Assembly: GCA_020348965.1 (NCBI GenBank)
Contig: CP070760.1
Coordinates: forward strand, 2,258,526 to 2,297,358
DNA length: 38,833 bases
Direction: 5' to 3'
From: Candidatus Heimdallarchaeota archaeon
Lineage (GTDB): Archaea; Asgardarchaeota; Heimdallarchaeia; Hodarchaeales; Hodarchaeaceae
Positions within the stretch are counted from its first letter, which is position 1, and each line of letters starts with the position of its first letter. A program made the position numbers and the translations under genes. The notes beneath the pieces were generated by a model. That model was not told the origin of the DNA. It worked only from the letters and a program-made list of their open reading frames with translations, and did no database searches. Positions 16,295 through 25,338 of the stretch are shown here, one piece after another.

Positions 16295-17623
16295 ATGGCA
16301 GTAACTACAATGTTTGATAATGGTTTATCACAAGAAGAGTCAGCCACGATTATGGTTAATATTGAAAAAGTCTCTTCTTTTAAAACACCTGCTCAGTGTT
16401 ACGGGCTCACAATAGGTCAGATCACGAGGAATATTCCTCAATTGGTTCTAAGTTGTTATGATGATCAATTATACATCCATGGCGCAGAGGGAACGAGACA
16501 TCATGTATTGGCTTGGTCAACCAAATTCACTAGTCTTGCTATTGGCGACATAACAGGAAAGAACCAGAGATCGCTGATCAGTGGAAGCCTGGACGGAGTG
16601 GTACGAGCCATAAATATGTCTGGTGAACTTGTATGGGAAGTTGAGCTTGGAAAACCAATCAAAAGTTTATCTTTGGGAGATTTTGATAGAGATAAGGCAT
16701 CGGAGATCTTAGTAGCTGTAGCTCAAGTGAATGCAGTTGTTTTACTAAGAAGTACCGGAGAAATTCTTTGGCGAAAAACGTTTCCATCTAAAATCGTTTC
16801 TGCCGCGATTGGGAGTCTTGGTGATGAAGAACAGATCAAAGCGATTGTAATGGAATCAGAAGGACGAATCCATATTCTAGACAAAGTTGGAACTGTAATA
16901 ACAACTATTAACATTGGTAGAAAGATTTCTCACGGTTCTATGTTACAAGCAGGAACATTCAGATTTATAGTAACGTCCTATAAGGATAATATCACTATTT
17001 GGAAATTATCAGATGAACTTAAAGAAATTACTGAGTATAAAGAGAAACAGAGAATTAGAGCAATGACAACTGGAAGACTATTTGATTCTGATAATGATGT
17101 TATTGTCATTCTGACTCGAGATGATCGCGTATCAGTATTAAGGCCAGTAACACATGTTTATGATGAAGAGGGAAAGCTATTATCAAAGGATGAATTCATA
17201 GAAGCTAGGATCGATCTTGATCTGTTACGACCAATTCTTTCCGAGCTTTTCAAAAGTTTCGGGACAAGTGGTATTCCTATTTTCCAGTTGCACAATGGCT
17301 ATATTACGAAAACAGGAGCAAGGATTTCTTATTCACGGTTTTATACTGATTTGCTTAAATTTCAGAGTAAAGGGCAATTGGGAGGGCGTATCGATCACTA
17401 TGGGACACCAGATATCGAAAAAGATGACTTATTAGTGCTTTCAGGTGAAAAATTCTTTTGTATGTCATGTCATCAACAATTACCAGTGTTTGAAGGACAT
17501 TATCAATGTAATCAGTGTTTTCGTTTTTTATGTAAGGAGTGCTATGCAACTCGCGAAACAATTCAGTTCATAGAATGTCCTTTTTGTGAAGCTGATGAAT
17601 CTCATATTCAATTTGTAGAATAA
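16295..17623 (+). CDS. Beta-propeller protein with C-terminal C4C4 (TFIIH p44-like) zinc finger
   Basis: A 442-residue cytosolic protein. Residues about 25-300 form repeated blades of FG-GAP/BBS/ITFG2-like type (LAIGDITGKNQRSLISGS, LSLGDFDRDKASEILVAV, IGSLGDEEQIKAIV), consistent with a beta-propeller. A roughly 80-residue linker follows. The C-terminus then holds eight cysteines at 389, 392, 405, 408, 413, 416, 428 and 431. Their spacing is C-x2-C-x12-C-x2-C-x4-C-x2-C-x11-C-x2-C, with YQC, FLC and CPFC contexts that closely resemble the RING-like C4C4 finger of eukaryotic p44/Ssl1. Cross-brace zinc binding is therefore expected. Propeller plus such a finger suggests a scaffold in a protein complex, possibly with ubiquitin or DNA-repair links, but neither partner is encoded nearby. 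Confidence 0.8.
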   Translation: MAVTTMFDNGLSQEESATIMVNIEKVSSFKTPAQCYGLTIGQITRNIPQLVLSCYDDQLYIHGAEGTRHHVLAWSTKFTSLAIGDITGKNQRSLISGSLDGVVRAINMSGELVWEVELGKPIKSLSLGDFDRDKASEILVAVAQVNAVVLLRSTGEILWRKTFPSKIVSAAIGSLGDEEQIKAIVMESEGRIHILDKVGTVITTINIGRKISHGSMLQAGTFRFIVTSYKDNITIWKLSDELKEITEYKEKQRIRAMTTGRLFDSDNDVIVILTRDDRVSVLRPVTHVYDEEGKLLSKDEFIEARIDLDLLRPILSELFKSFGTSGIPIFQLHNGYITKTGARISYSRFYTDLLKFQSKGQLGGRIDHYGTPDIEKDDLLVLSGEKFFCMSCHQQLPVFEGHYQCNQCFRFLCKECYATRETIQFIECPFCEADESHIQFVE

Positions 17624-17662
17624 GAAGTTTGTAGGACATTTCTCACGTTAGCGATTACAGTT

Positions 17663-19141
17663 TCATTCTTCCCAAAATGAGTCATCTAACTTCTCTTTTC
17701 CTTTTTTGGATTCATCCTTTAAAGCAAACAACATTCCTTTGAATGCTCGTGTCAGATCACCGACCTCATCATCTTGTTGCTCTAATTGACTGTCAATTTG
17801 TAGGTCTAATTCTCCAAGCAAGTCTTCTCTAACTTGATCAGTCGCCATTTTTGAAGCAATTTGAGTCAGATGAGTAATCGGCCTAATTATACGATTCGAA
17901 ATCCATATTCCTATTGTCAATGATATTATCACTGCTAAAACGATGATCAAAACTGCTTGAACAATTGTAGTGACTGTCTGAGCATCTATCCTCTGTTCCA
18001 GAACACCTACGGAAGCAACAGCTTCGCTAACTGGAACTACGATCAAACAGATATAGTCTCCTTTTCCCACAGGCGTATAAGCTAAATACCTGTCTTGATC
18101 GTCACGAGAATATTCAATGACACCAGTTGAACCTGCTGTTATGACTGTCATTTGGGCCTGAGTTAATGCAGAAAGACCATTCGAATTAACTTCGACTTCA
18201 TCAATTGTTGGAAGATCAACGAATTGAGTGGGGGCAGTCCACTCTGGATGAGCCACGATAAGCCCACTTTCTTGGATTAGAACTGCATATCCCGTTTGCA
18301 AAATGTCAATATCCAGAATTTTGTCTTTAATGCTCTCAATCGTAATATCAGCGAAAATACAGCCCATTAATGTTTTTTGAACATAAATTGCTTTTCCGAT
18401 CGTTATAAGTAATGCGCCATCTATTGGGTCAAAATATGGTGCGGTGAACACTATTTCCCCATTACCATTCCGAACATCCGTGTACCAATCCTCGGCTGTT
18501 GCGACAAACGGATCCGTAATTCGATCAGTATTAGTGCCACCGACAACGCTCCCAGGATAATTAATAAAAAGATTTGACCCCTCAAAGGCAATGTATAACC
18601 ATCTAATCTCTGGCGCATTTTCGTGAACTGCCTGGAATATATGATCCATGTTTGCAACCCTAGAAACCGTATCGTTAAGATTAGAATCGGCTGCGAGCAA
18701 CTGAAGGTAGTTTGTAGAGTTTGAGTTTGGAATATACCATGAGGCAACAGACCACGAAAGATAAACTCCATACTTAGCGTCAAGATATGTGTCGTTTGGG
18801 AATAACTCTAAATTTCGTTCAAATTCAAAAAAATAATCATAATACGATCTTCGATATTCAAAAGGAGAATCAGGTTCAAACAGGTTTTCACATTCTTCAG
18901 CCATTGCATTTACCATGGACTCGGCATTACTTAATTTTCGGTTAATTATTAGTGCATTCTGTTCTGCAGTTTGTATAATATTATCTTGGATTTGATCTTT
19001 AAATGCATTAGAGCTGCTATCAATGGTCGTTTGGCCTATAAGACCGATGAATACAATGGAAATTGCTCCAACAAGTACAAGTGAAATCAGACTAAAAGCT
19101 ACAAAACTAATTATTATATTCTGTCTAATACTTCTTGCCAT
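17663..19141 (-). CDS. dCache-HAMP membrane sensor lacking an output domain
   Basis: A 492-residue protein: N-terminal transmembrane helix (about 9-35), extracytoplasmic double-Cache ligand-binding region (to about 385), second transmembrane helix (about 393-417), HAMP domain (about 415-470, RIIRPITHLTQIA), and then only about 25 charged residues. No kinase, methyl-accepting or cyclase domain follows. The Cache core (AEDWYTDV, FTAPYFDP, IFADITIESI, YAVLIQESGLIVAHPEW) aligns with the neighbouring 921-residue receptor, so the two are paralogues. Its start lies two bases after the stop of that receptor gene, indicating translational coupling. It may act as the ligand-binding partner in a heterodimer. 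Confidence 0.85.
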   Translation of the reverse strand: MARSIRQNIIISFVAFSLISLVLVGAISIVFIGLIGQTTIDSSSNAFKDQIQDNIIQTAEQNALIINRKLSNAESMVNAMAEECENLFEPDSPFEYRRSYYDYFFEFERNLELFPNDTYLDAKYGVYLSWSVASWYIPNSNSTNYLQLLAADSNLNDTVSRVANMDHIFQAVHENAPEIRWLYIAFEGSNLFINYPGSVVGGTNTDRITDPFVATAEDWYTDVRNGNGEIVFTAPYFDPIDGALLITIGKAIYVQKTLMGCIFADITIESIKDKILDIDILQTGYAVLIQESGLIVAHPEWTAPTQFVDLPTIDEVEVNSNGLSALTQAQMTVITAGSTGVIEYSRDDQDRYLAYTPVGKGDYICLIVVPVSEAVASVGVLEQRIDAQTVTTIVQAVLIIVLAVIISLTIGIWISNRIIRPITHLTQIASKMATDQVREDLLGELDLQIDSQLEQQDDEVGDLTRAFKGMLFALKDESKKGKEKLDDSFWEE

Positions 19142-19143
19142 TT

Positions 19144-21909
19144 TTACCCCTCCTCTGGTAAGAAGGCCTCTACATCCACTTCGGCCATTGTCTCTGATAT
19201 TTTCTCAAACGCTTGCTCAATCGCATCTTCAATCCGCGTACGTGGATAGGAAACATCGATATACTTACCTCTGGGCGTTGTTTCACAAAGTTCCCGAAGA
19301 TAGTGTTCAATTTCTCGCACTTCTGGGCCAATACCAATGATTATCATGTTTATAGTTAGTAGGTTCTCGTCAATAAAATCAGGAATGGATGTTGGTCCAG
19401 TCTTGGCAAAGAGTCTGGTAAAGAAATCACTTCTAGAGAATCGTCGAACAGTGAACCTATGACTAGCATTATCCACGCCATCAGTTAGAGCAATAATCCA
19501 TTTTTGTTCATTTCCTTTCTCATTATTCAAGAAAATTAAGGCATCACCTAGCGCGTCGTAAAATGCAGTCGCACCTTGGGGATACTTTAGATTCTTAATC
19601 TTCTTAGTGATTACTCGTTCATTTTCCTCAACAGAAGTTAATGGGTGAATAGTATGCGACAGTGAATCGAAGATTACTATCCCTACTTTATCTTGAGGAT
19701 TAATCTGATCTTCTAATACTTTTAAAGCTCCTCTTCGGACAGATTTGATCTTTATACCATGCATGGATCCAGAATAGTCTATGATAAAAAGTGCCATCTT
19801 AGCGTTCACAATTTTTCTCCGGATGTTTTCAGTATTAATTCTGGCTTTATGGCTTTCAGTTGGCTTGTCGAGCTCTTCATAAACAGTTGCTAATCGATCA
19901 AGACAATTCAGGGCGAGTTGTACATCATCAATAGATTTGGCAAGTTCAAAGGATTTTTCGAGATAGTCTTGTGCCTCATTATACTGTTCACGAAGTATGT
20001 GAAATACAGCATATTTGATATAGCTGTTCGCAAGCCCACGATTATCATTATGTTTTTCGGATAGCCGGATTGCTTCTTTGTATAACCGTTCAGCTTCATT
20101 TAAATCCCCAAGTCGTTCATAGACAATACCAATATTTCCCAACCTAGTAATTAATCCACGCATATTCCCTATTTCTTCATCAATGGTTCGAGCATTACCC
20201 AAGATTTGTAATGCTAGATCATATTGTTTTGTCTCAAGGTATAATAAACCTAGATTGTTATACCGGGATGCAAGTCCAGATTTATCCCCTTGCTGTATGC
20301 CAATCTCAATAGCTTCCTCATAATTACTCTTTGCTCGATCAAATTCATCCCAAGCACGATAGATATTACCCAGATTATTTTTTGCAATAGCTGTTCCACG
20401 GAGGTTCTTTGTGGTTGTAAATAATTCGAGAGCCTTCCTATAGTTTTCATACGCTCTTTTCAGGTCTCCACGATAATAATCAGTGTTCCCGAATCTTAAA
20501 GAAGTCAAAATGTTGTCGAAAGCCGAATGTAGAGTTGCCACCTCTTTCCCCATAGCTTCCGTATTACCACGAAGATCCCTGGAGAGGTCCCCTTCGGAAA
20601 CAACATTGACGAGAGTCGTTAATTCCTTAACAGGTCGAACAATCCGACTACTTGTGATTGTAGCTACTCCTACCACCCCAGCAATTACTATACCTAAAAT
20701 AACAGCAAATAACAAGGTTTGTTGAAGAGAGAGGGTATTTATTTTGTTTTGAATAGAGATAGCTGAAGCGATAATATCTGATTCAGGAACAACTATTCCT
20801 AAAGAATACCTACTTGTATTGATAGGAACATAAGAGATATACCACATTTCACCATCTTTTGTAAAAGGTTCGACTCCTGAAGACCCCGACTTCATTTTAT
20901 TTACTATCTGTTGAAAGGATTGTCTTTCATTCGACCTTGAAAATTCCAGCTCTCCAATCGTTGCGGGTTCTTCCGCTTCTTGATCGAGTTCTGGATGCGC
21001 AATCACATTTCCATCCTTATCAAGGAGATACGCATAGTCATTTTCTAAGATCTTTAAACTCAAGATGTTATTTATGATTGAAGTTATCGTAATATCAGCA
21101 CTAACAACCCCAAATCGTGTACCATTAGAATAACGGACTGGTCTCCCAATGGATATGATTAACCCGACATCTGGATCAAAATATGGTGATGTGAATGCTA
21201 TAGAATCATCTGTAACTGCAGCAGCATTTTGATACCATTCTTCAACATGGGGATCATAATCTAATCCCTGATAAGCAGTTCCTTCATAATATTCGTAATC
21301 AAGGCACCACGACATATCAGCATATGGATAATTTTTGAAAAGATGTCCTTCACCCTCAAAACCGGCATAAATCCATACATAATTGGAGTTTGCTTCATGT
21401 AAAGCCTTAAACATGTTGTCCATATTTGACGATAAATCAAGTATATTTTGCATGAAGGGGCTGAGGTCGAATGGATCAGCGGCACCCCTCATATGCTCAC
21501 GAGGCAAATAATAACAACTAACCTCATAAGAGATATCAAAACCATAAGATGGATCATATCTCAACTCTGGAATAGTTAATCCACTTTGAGCCAATTCTTG
21601 AGCATCATTCCAATAATATGAGTGAGTTGGTGTAATATTGATGTTCCCATTGAAAATACCTTCTGTATATAATTCTAGCATTGTTATCTCATTACCAAAC
21701 TGATTGAAAGTCTCATCTATGAATACTGCTTCGTCATAAGATACTCTTGCAAGGTTCTCAAGCTGATCATTCGTCAGTGCTTCAGACGAATCTCGCGCAT
21801 TTGCATCTGATAAAATTAAGAGTTCAACACCATTAACTACTGCTAAAATAAGAACAGGAGTAGTTAATAGCAATAGAAATGTGATTAGAATTCTATTTCT
21901 TAGGTTCAT
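19144..21909 (-). CDS. Membrane receptor: dCache-TM-HAMP-TPR-VWA
   Basis: A 921-residue protein numbered from ATG 21909. TM1 spans about 7-33 and the extracytoplasmic double Cache domain about 40-390 (EEWYQNAA, FTSPYFDP, VSADITITSI, AYLLDKDGNVIAHPE). TM2 is at about 397-419 and HAMP at about 420-473 (RIVRPVKELTTLV). About five to six TPRs follow (474-695, for example AIAKNNLGNIYRAWDEFDRA), and a C-terminal von Willebrand A domain occupies 702-895. The MIDAS metal site is complete: D711-x-S713-x-S715, T781 and D810. The topology puts TPR and VWA in the cytosol, so ligand binding outside would be relayed to a metal-dependent protein-interaction module. A TTG five codons upstream is an alternative start. 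It is first in an operon with the outputless paralogue. Confidence 0.88.
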   Translation of the reverse strand: MNLRNRILITFLLLLTTPVLILAVVNGVELLILSDANARDSSEALTNDQLENLARVSYDEAVFIDETFNQFGNEITMLELYTEGIFNGNINITPTHSYYWNDAQELAQSGLTIPELRYDPSYGFDISYEVSCYYLPREHMRGAADPFDLSPFMQNILDLSSNMDNMFKALHEANSNYVWIYAGFEGEGHLFKNYPYADMSWCLDYEYYEGTAYQGLDYDPHVEEWYQNAAAVTDDSIAFTSPYFDPDVGLIISIGRPVRYSNGTRFGVVSADITITSIINNILSLKILENDYAYLLDKDGNVIAHPELDQEAEEPATIGELEFSRSNERQSFQQIVNKMKSGSSGVEPFTKDGEMWYISYVPINTSRYSLGIVVPESDIIASAISIQNKINTLSLQQTLLFAVILGIVIAGVVGVATITSSRIVRPVKELTTLVNVVSEGDLSRDLRGNTEAMGKEVATLHSAFDNILTSLRFGNTDYYRGDLKRAYENYRKALELFTTTKNLRGTAIAKNNLGNIYRAWDEFDRAKSNYEEAIEIGIQQGDKSGLASRYNNLGLLYLETKQYDLALQILGNARTIDEEIGNMRGLITRLGNIGIVYERLGDLNEAERLYKEAIRLSEKHNDNRGLANSYIKYAVFHILREQYNEAQDYLEKSFELAKSIDDVQLALNCLDRLATVYEELDKPTESHKARINTENIRRKIVNAKMALFIIDYSGSMHGIKIKSVRRGALKVLEDQINPQDKVGIVIFDSLSHTIHPLTSVEENERVITKKIKNLKYPQGATAFYDALGDALIFLNNEKGNEQKWIIALTDGVDNASHRFTVRRFSRSDFFTRLFAKTGPTSIPDFIDENLLTINMIIIGIGPEVREIEHYLRELCETTPRGKYIDVSYPRTRIEDAIEQAFEKISETMAEVDVEAFLPEEG

Positions 21910-21953
21910 TAGTGTCCAATCCAATGAGGTTTATCCTGTATCATAAGAGTCCC

Positions 21954-21963
21954 CTATTTAAAT
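21954..21963 (-). promoter_or_regulatory. TATA-like box of the receptor operon
   Basis: ATTTAAATAG on the minus strand is about 45-50 bases ahead of ATG 21909, a normal archaeal spacing with a leader of about 20-25 bases. It would drive both receptor genes. Confidence 0.45.
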
Positions 21964-22063
21964 CCTTGTTACCAAGAACTTATTCTGCATTGATTTTGGT
22001 TGTGGTTCGTTAAAGGTGAACCTTATGAAGGGTTTTCACACTAATTAACAAAGAGGTTTTTCT

Positions 22064-22073
22064 CTATTAAAAG
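22064..22073 (+). promoter_or_regulatory. TATA-like box of the arginine decarboxylase gene
   Basis: CTATTAAAAG lies about 31-40 bases ahead of ATG 22104. The expected start site near 22094 gives a leader of about ten bases. Confidence 0.45.
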
Positions 22074-22103
22074 TGTCAGAAGACCCGATCGGAATTAAGA
22101 GCA

Positions 22104-24035
22104 ATGGAAAATGGGCAAAATCCTTGGACAATTGAAGATTCAAAAAGAGTTTATGGGATTGGAGATGATTTTAGAGAATATCATTTCCTTGACATTGATG
22201 AAAACGGATTCTTAAGTCTCCAAATAAATAACCATAGTATTACAATCAAAGAAGTTCTCCAAATCCTATATCAGCGTTTAGATCAACTTAATGTTGGGAA
22301 TCTAGATCAAACTCCATCAGTGACCTTACGTTTTCCTCAGCTCGTTACTTTTCAAATAAATAAGATTTTCAAGGCTTTTAAAGTTTCAATGAAAGATTTG
22401 AACTATAATGGAGTATTTTCTGCTGTCTATCCGATCAAAGTTAATCAACAACGTCATGCGATTGAAGCAGTGCTACATGATCGAGAAAAAAATTACGGCC
22501 TGGAGGTAGGAACCAAAGCAGAGTTTTTGATAGCCTTATCTGCTTTAAAAGAACGAAAAGAACATTTAATTATGCTTAATGGTGTTAAGGATGTTGACTT
22601 TCTAGAATTAGCAGTTAAAAAATCAGAGGAAGGTTACAACCTTATTATTTCAATTGAATCATTACGAGAATTAAAGACCCTGCTAGAAATTACACCAGAT
22701 TTAGGGAATCTAAAGCTCTGTCTTCGAATCAAACCGTACATCCCTTCAAGTGGACATTGGTCTTTTTCAGCTGGAAGAAACTCCAAATTTGGGCTTTCTA
22801 TTGGAGAATTCGAAGAAGTCGTGGAGTACTTAGAGACAACTGGAAAAAAACGACTCATTCATGCAATTCATAGTCATATAGGATCGCAGATAACTTCATT
22901 AAAAGATTTCAAAGAACTAAGTAAGTATCTATGTAATTTTTACAACTATCTTCATGAAAAAGGATTTGTAAATCTCACTACAATTGATTTTGGTGGGGGA
23001 TTACCAATTGATTATGAAGGATTAGTGACAAGAAGTCAACCTGATACTTTTGTAGAATATGCTAGAAATATTGTTGAAGGGATCGAAGAGGTGATTACTC
23101 CTGAAAAGCATCCCAATATTCTAATTGAAGCAGGAAGGGCCATCACGGCGCTATCCTCTATGGTTATTGTCCAAATCTTAGAAGTAAAGAACGTTTTTCC
23201 AAAAGAAAGTCAATCATTAGAAAATGTTTACAAAAACTGGGAGAGGAAAATAGAAAGAATCTCAACATTTAATACATGGAGCGAGCTATGGACTGAATAT
23301 TTAGGTCTTGATGCTAGAGATAGGACATTGGCGGGAGATATTGCAACATTAAAACAACATGAGTTTTTAATAGGACGGATTAGAAAAAAATTTCGAGAAA
23401 GAATTGCCTCAATTTTTACAGAGGAGAAATTCAATCAATTTCTGTTTGATGAACATCTTAGGGATTTATTGACAAAAGCACAGACCTTAGCTATCTGTAA
23501 CTTTTCTGTATTCAACTCTGTTTGTGATTATGTATTAGTGAACCAGTATTTTCCGATATTTCCCATCGAAAATTTGAATAACAAACCAGAAACGATTGTT
23601 CGGATGGTTGATATTACTTGCGATTCTGATGGCGAGATCTCCTCATTCAAAACTAAGACTGATTCTGAGAATGTCTTTACCAAAGATGGATTTCCATTGT
23701 TACTAAAAAATGCAAATATTATTTTGAAAGGTATCCCTGTTCCAGCTTTACGCGACCTTAATGAGAGCTACTTCGCGATCGCACTGACTGGAGCTTATCA
23801 GGATATAATTGAGTTTGATCATAATCTTCTTGGGGATTTACCTGATGCCGAGGTTCGTGTGAATGATGACGGGGAATGGGAAATTAATTGGATGGCGCCA
23901 CCAGAATCAAGTACGCTACTAATTGAAAAGGTTGGATACAGTTTAATTGAGGAAGACACAAAAATTGGTCAAACCTCCTATGCAAAAGACACTTGGAATC
24001 GTCCAAAAGGAACTATCGATAGAGATAAGGAGTAG
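22104..24035 (+). CDS. speA: Biosynthetic (PLP-dependent) arginine decarboxylase
   Basis: A 643-residue fold-type III PLP decarboxylase that converts arginine to agmatine, the first step of polyamine synthesis. Landmarks are the N-terminal WTIEDSKRVYGIG, YPIKVNQQRH with Schiff-base Lys112, GLEVGTKAEF, HSHIGSQI, DFGGGLPIDYEG and the C-terminal VDITCDSDGEI, which supplies the active-site Cys506. Length and motif order match bacterial SpeA (about 630-660 residues), including the insertion between the barrel and C-terminal domain. Many archaea instead use pyruvoyl arginine decarboxylases, so this may be a bacterial-type acquisition. No agmatinase or aminopropyltransferase gene is adjacent. It is convergent with the class V aminotransferase gene, 32 bases away. 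Confidence 0.93.
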   Translation: MENGQNPWTIEDSKRVYGIGDDFREYHFLDIDENGFLSLQINNHSITIKEVLQILYQRLDQLNVGNLDQTPSVTLRFPQLVTFQINKIFKAFKVSMKDLNYNGVFSAVYPIKVNQQRHAIEAVLHDREKNYGLEVGTKAEFLIALSALKERKEHLIMLNGVKDVDFLELAVKKSEEGYNLIISIESLRELKTLLEITPDLGNLKLCLRIKPYIPSSGHWSFSAGRNSKFGLSIGEFEEVVEYLETTGKKRLIHAIHSHIGSQITSLKDFKELSKYLCNFYNYLHEKGFVNLTTIDFGGGLPIDYEGLVTRSQPDTFVEYARNIVEGIEEVITPEKHPNILIEAGRAITALSSMVIVQILEVKNVFPKESQSLENVYKNWERKIERISTFNTWSELWTEYLGLDARDRTLAGDIATLKQHEFLIGRIRKKFRERIASIFTEEKFNQFLFDEHLRDLLTKAQTLAICNFSVFNSVCDYVLVNQYFPIFPIENLNNKPETIVRMVDITCDSDGEISSFKTKTDSENVFTKDGFPLLLKNANIILKGIPVPALRDLNESYFAIALTGAYQDIIEFDHNLLGDLPDAEVRVNDDGEWEINWMAPPESSTLLIEKVGYSLIEEDTKIGQTSYAKDTWNRPKGTIDRDKE

Positions 24036-24067
24036 GTCTTTGTTATTTTTCTCTTAAGTGAGATGGG

Positions 24068-25189
24068 TTAAGAAATCAATTCATCTATTGTCTTTAGGTA
24101 TGTTTTTAACTCATCCAGGGTTCGATCTCCCATATGGGCAATTCTGAAGTTTTTCTCCTTAAATTTCCCATAACCAGTCGCAAATAAATATCCCCTTGTC
24201 ATTAAATCGGATTTCAGTTGAGGTACATTTATTCCCGAGCTATTTACACATGTTACAGTATTAGAGGCAACAGCCTCATCAGCAAAGAGTGTCATCCCTT
24301 TATTTTTCACCCATTTTCGTGTGTAATTCCCCATCTCGGTGTGGCGAGACCAACGATTCTCAATTCCTTCTTCATCAACGATTTTATGAAGTTGATATTG
24401 AAGAGCATAATATATGGGAGTTACAGGAGTGGCTGGTTGCATTCCATTCCGATCGTGGTATTTTTTAAGATAAAGAAAATCGAAGTACCATCCTCTATTT
24501 GGAACAGTTTTAGCCATCTTTAATGCTTCATCTGAAACTGAGGCAACAGCCAGACCAGGAGGAAGAGCCATGCATTTCTGCAATCCAAAAAGGTATACAT
24601 CAATTTCCCAGTCATCTACACGTGTTTCTACTCCCCCTGCTGATGAAACAGCATCTACGAGTAATAAGCAACCGTGATCTTTTATGATTTTGAACAGATC
24701 TTTAATTGGAGTTGTGACTCCTGTAGATGTCTCATTTTGAGTGATACAGACAGCATCATATTCTTTTTCGTCTAATTTTTCAGTCAATTCATGGGGTGTT
24801 ACAGCTTTACCCCAATCGACATTTAAAGTATCAGCTTCCTTCCCATTCATTTGTGTTATTGCGTACCACCGTTCTGCGAAGGCTCCATTAAGAACATTGA
24901 GAACACCTTTTTTATGGACACAGTTTCGTATAGCGGCTTCCATAAGCCCAGTTGAAGACGATGTAGACATTATGATTTGATTGTCTGTGAATAACATTTT
25001 CTGTAAGTAAGAAGCGACGTCTTGATGTAGATTTCCCATCGTATCACTACGATGGGCGATCATTGGTAAAGCTAATTTTTCACGACATTCCTTCGACACA
25101 TTTACAGGCCCAGGGATGAAAAGATCTAAAAAATCTTCTTCGCCAATCATGATAGGAGACTCCTGATAGTCAAAAATCTCTCTGTACAT
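24068..25189 (-). CDS. Class V aminotransferase (serine-pyruvate/alanine-glyoxylate type)
   Basis: A 373-residue PLP fold-type I enzyme. The opening LFIPGPVNVS and IAHRSDTMGNLH are the hallmark of alanine:glyoxylate/serine:pyruvate aminotransferases. STSSSTGLMEAAIRN forms the phosphate loop. LLLVDAVSSAGG supplies D179, and FGLQKCMALPPGLA supplies Schiff-base Lys205. A C-terminal small domain includes RIAHMGDRTLDEL. The probable reaction is transfer of an amino group between serine, alanine or aspartate and glyoxylate or pyruvate in the cytosol; the exact donor cannot be told. Met14 is a possible later start. Confidence 0.9.
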   Translation of the reverse strand: MYREIFDYQESPIMIGEEDFLDLFIPGPVNVSKECREKLALPMIAHRSDTMGNLHQDVASYLQKMLFTDNQIIMSTSSSTGLMEAAIRNCVHKKGVLNVLNGAFAERWYAITQMNGKEADTLNVDWGKAVTPHELTEKLDEKEYDAVCITQNETSTGVTTPIKDLFKIIKDHGCLLLVDAVSSAGGVETRVDDWEIDVYLFGLQKCMALPPGLAVASVSDEALKMAKTVPNRGWYFDFLYLKKYHDRNGMQPATPVTPIYYALQYQLHKIVDEEGIENRWSRHTEMGNYTRKWVKNKGMTLFADEAVASNTVTCVNSSGINVPQLKSDLMTRGYLFATGYGKFKEKNFRIAHMGDRTLDELKTYLKTIDELIS

Positions 25190-25294
25190 ATCTAATAAAA
25201 GATTTATCGAAAAGAACTTAATAGCGGGAATCAGACGTAATGGATTATAGGAACAAAATTGATCTGCATGATTTACGGTGACTTCAAAATAAGG

Positions 25295-25302
25295 TTTTAT
25301 AA
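25295..25302 (+). promoter_or_regulatory. TATA-like box of the subtilase gene
   Basis: TTTTATAA is about 37-44 bases ahead of ATG 25339, giving an expected start near 25325. It supports ATG 25339 over TTG 25330 as translation start. Confidence 0.4.
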
Positions 25303-25338
25303 CTAGGGAATGATTGTCCTTTCAATGAATTGGACATT

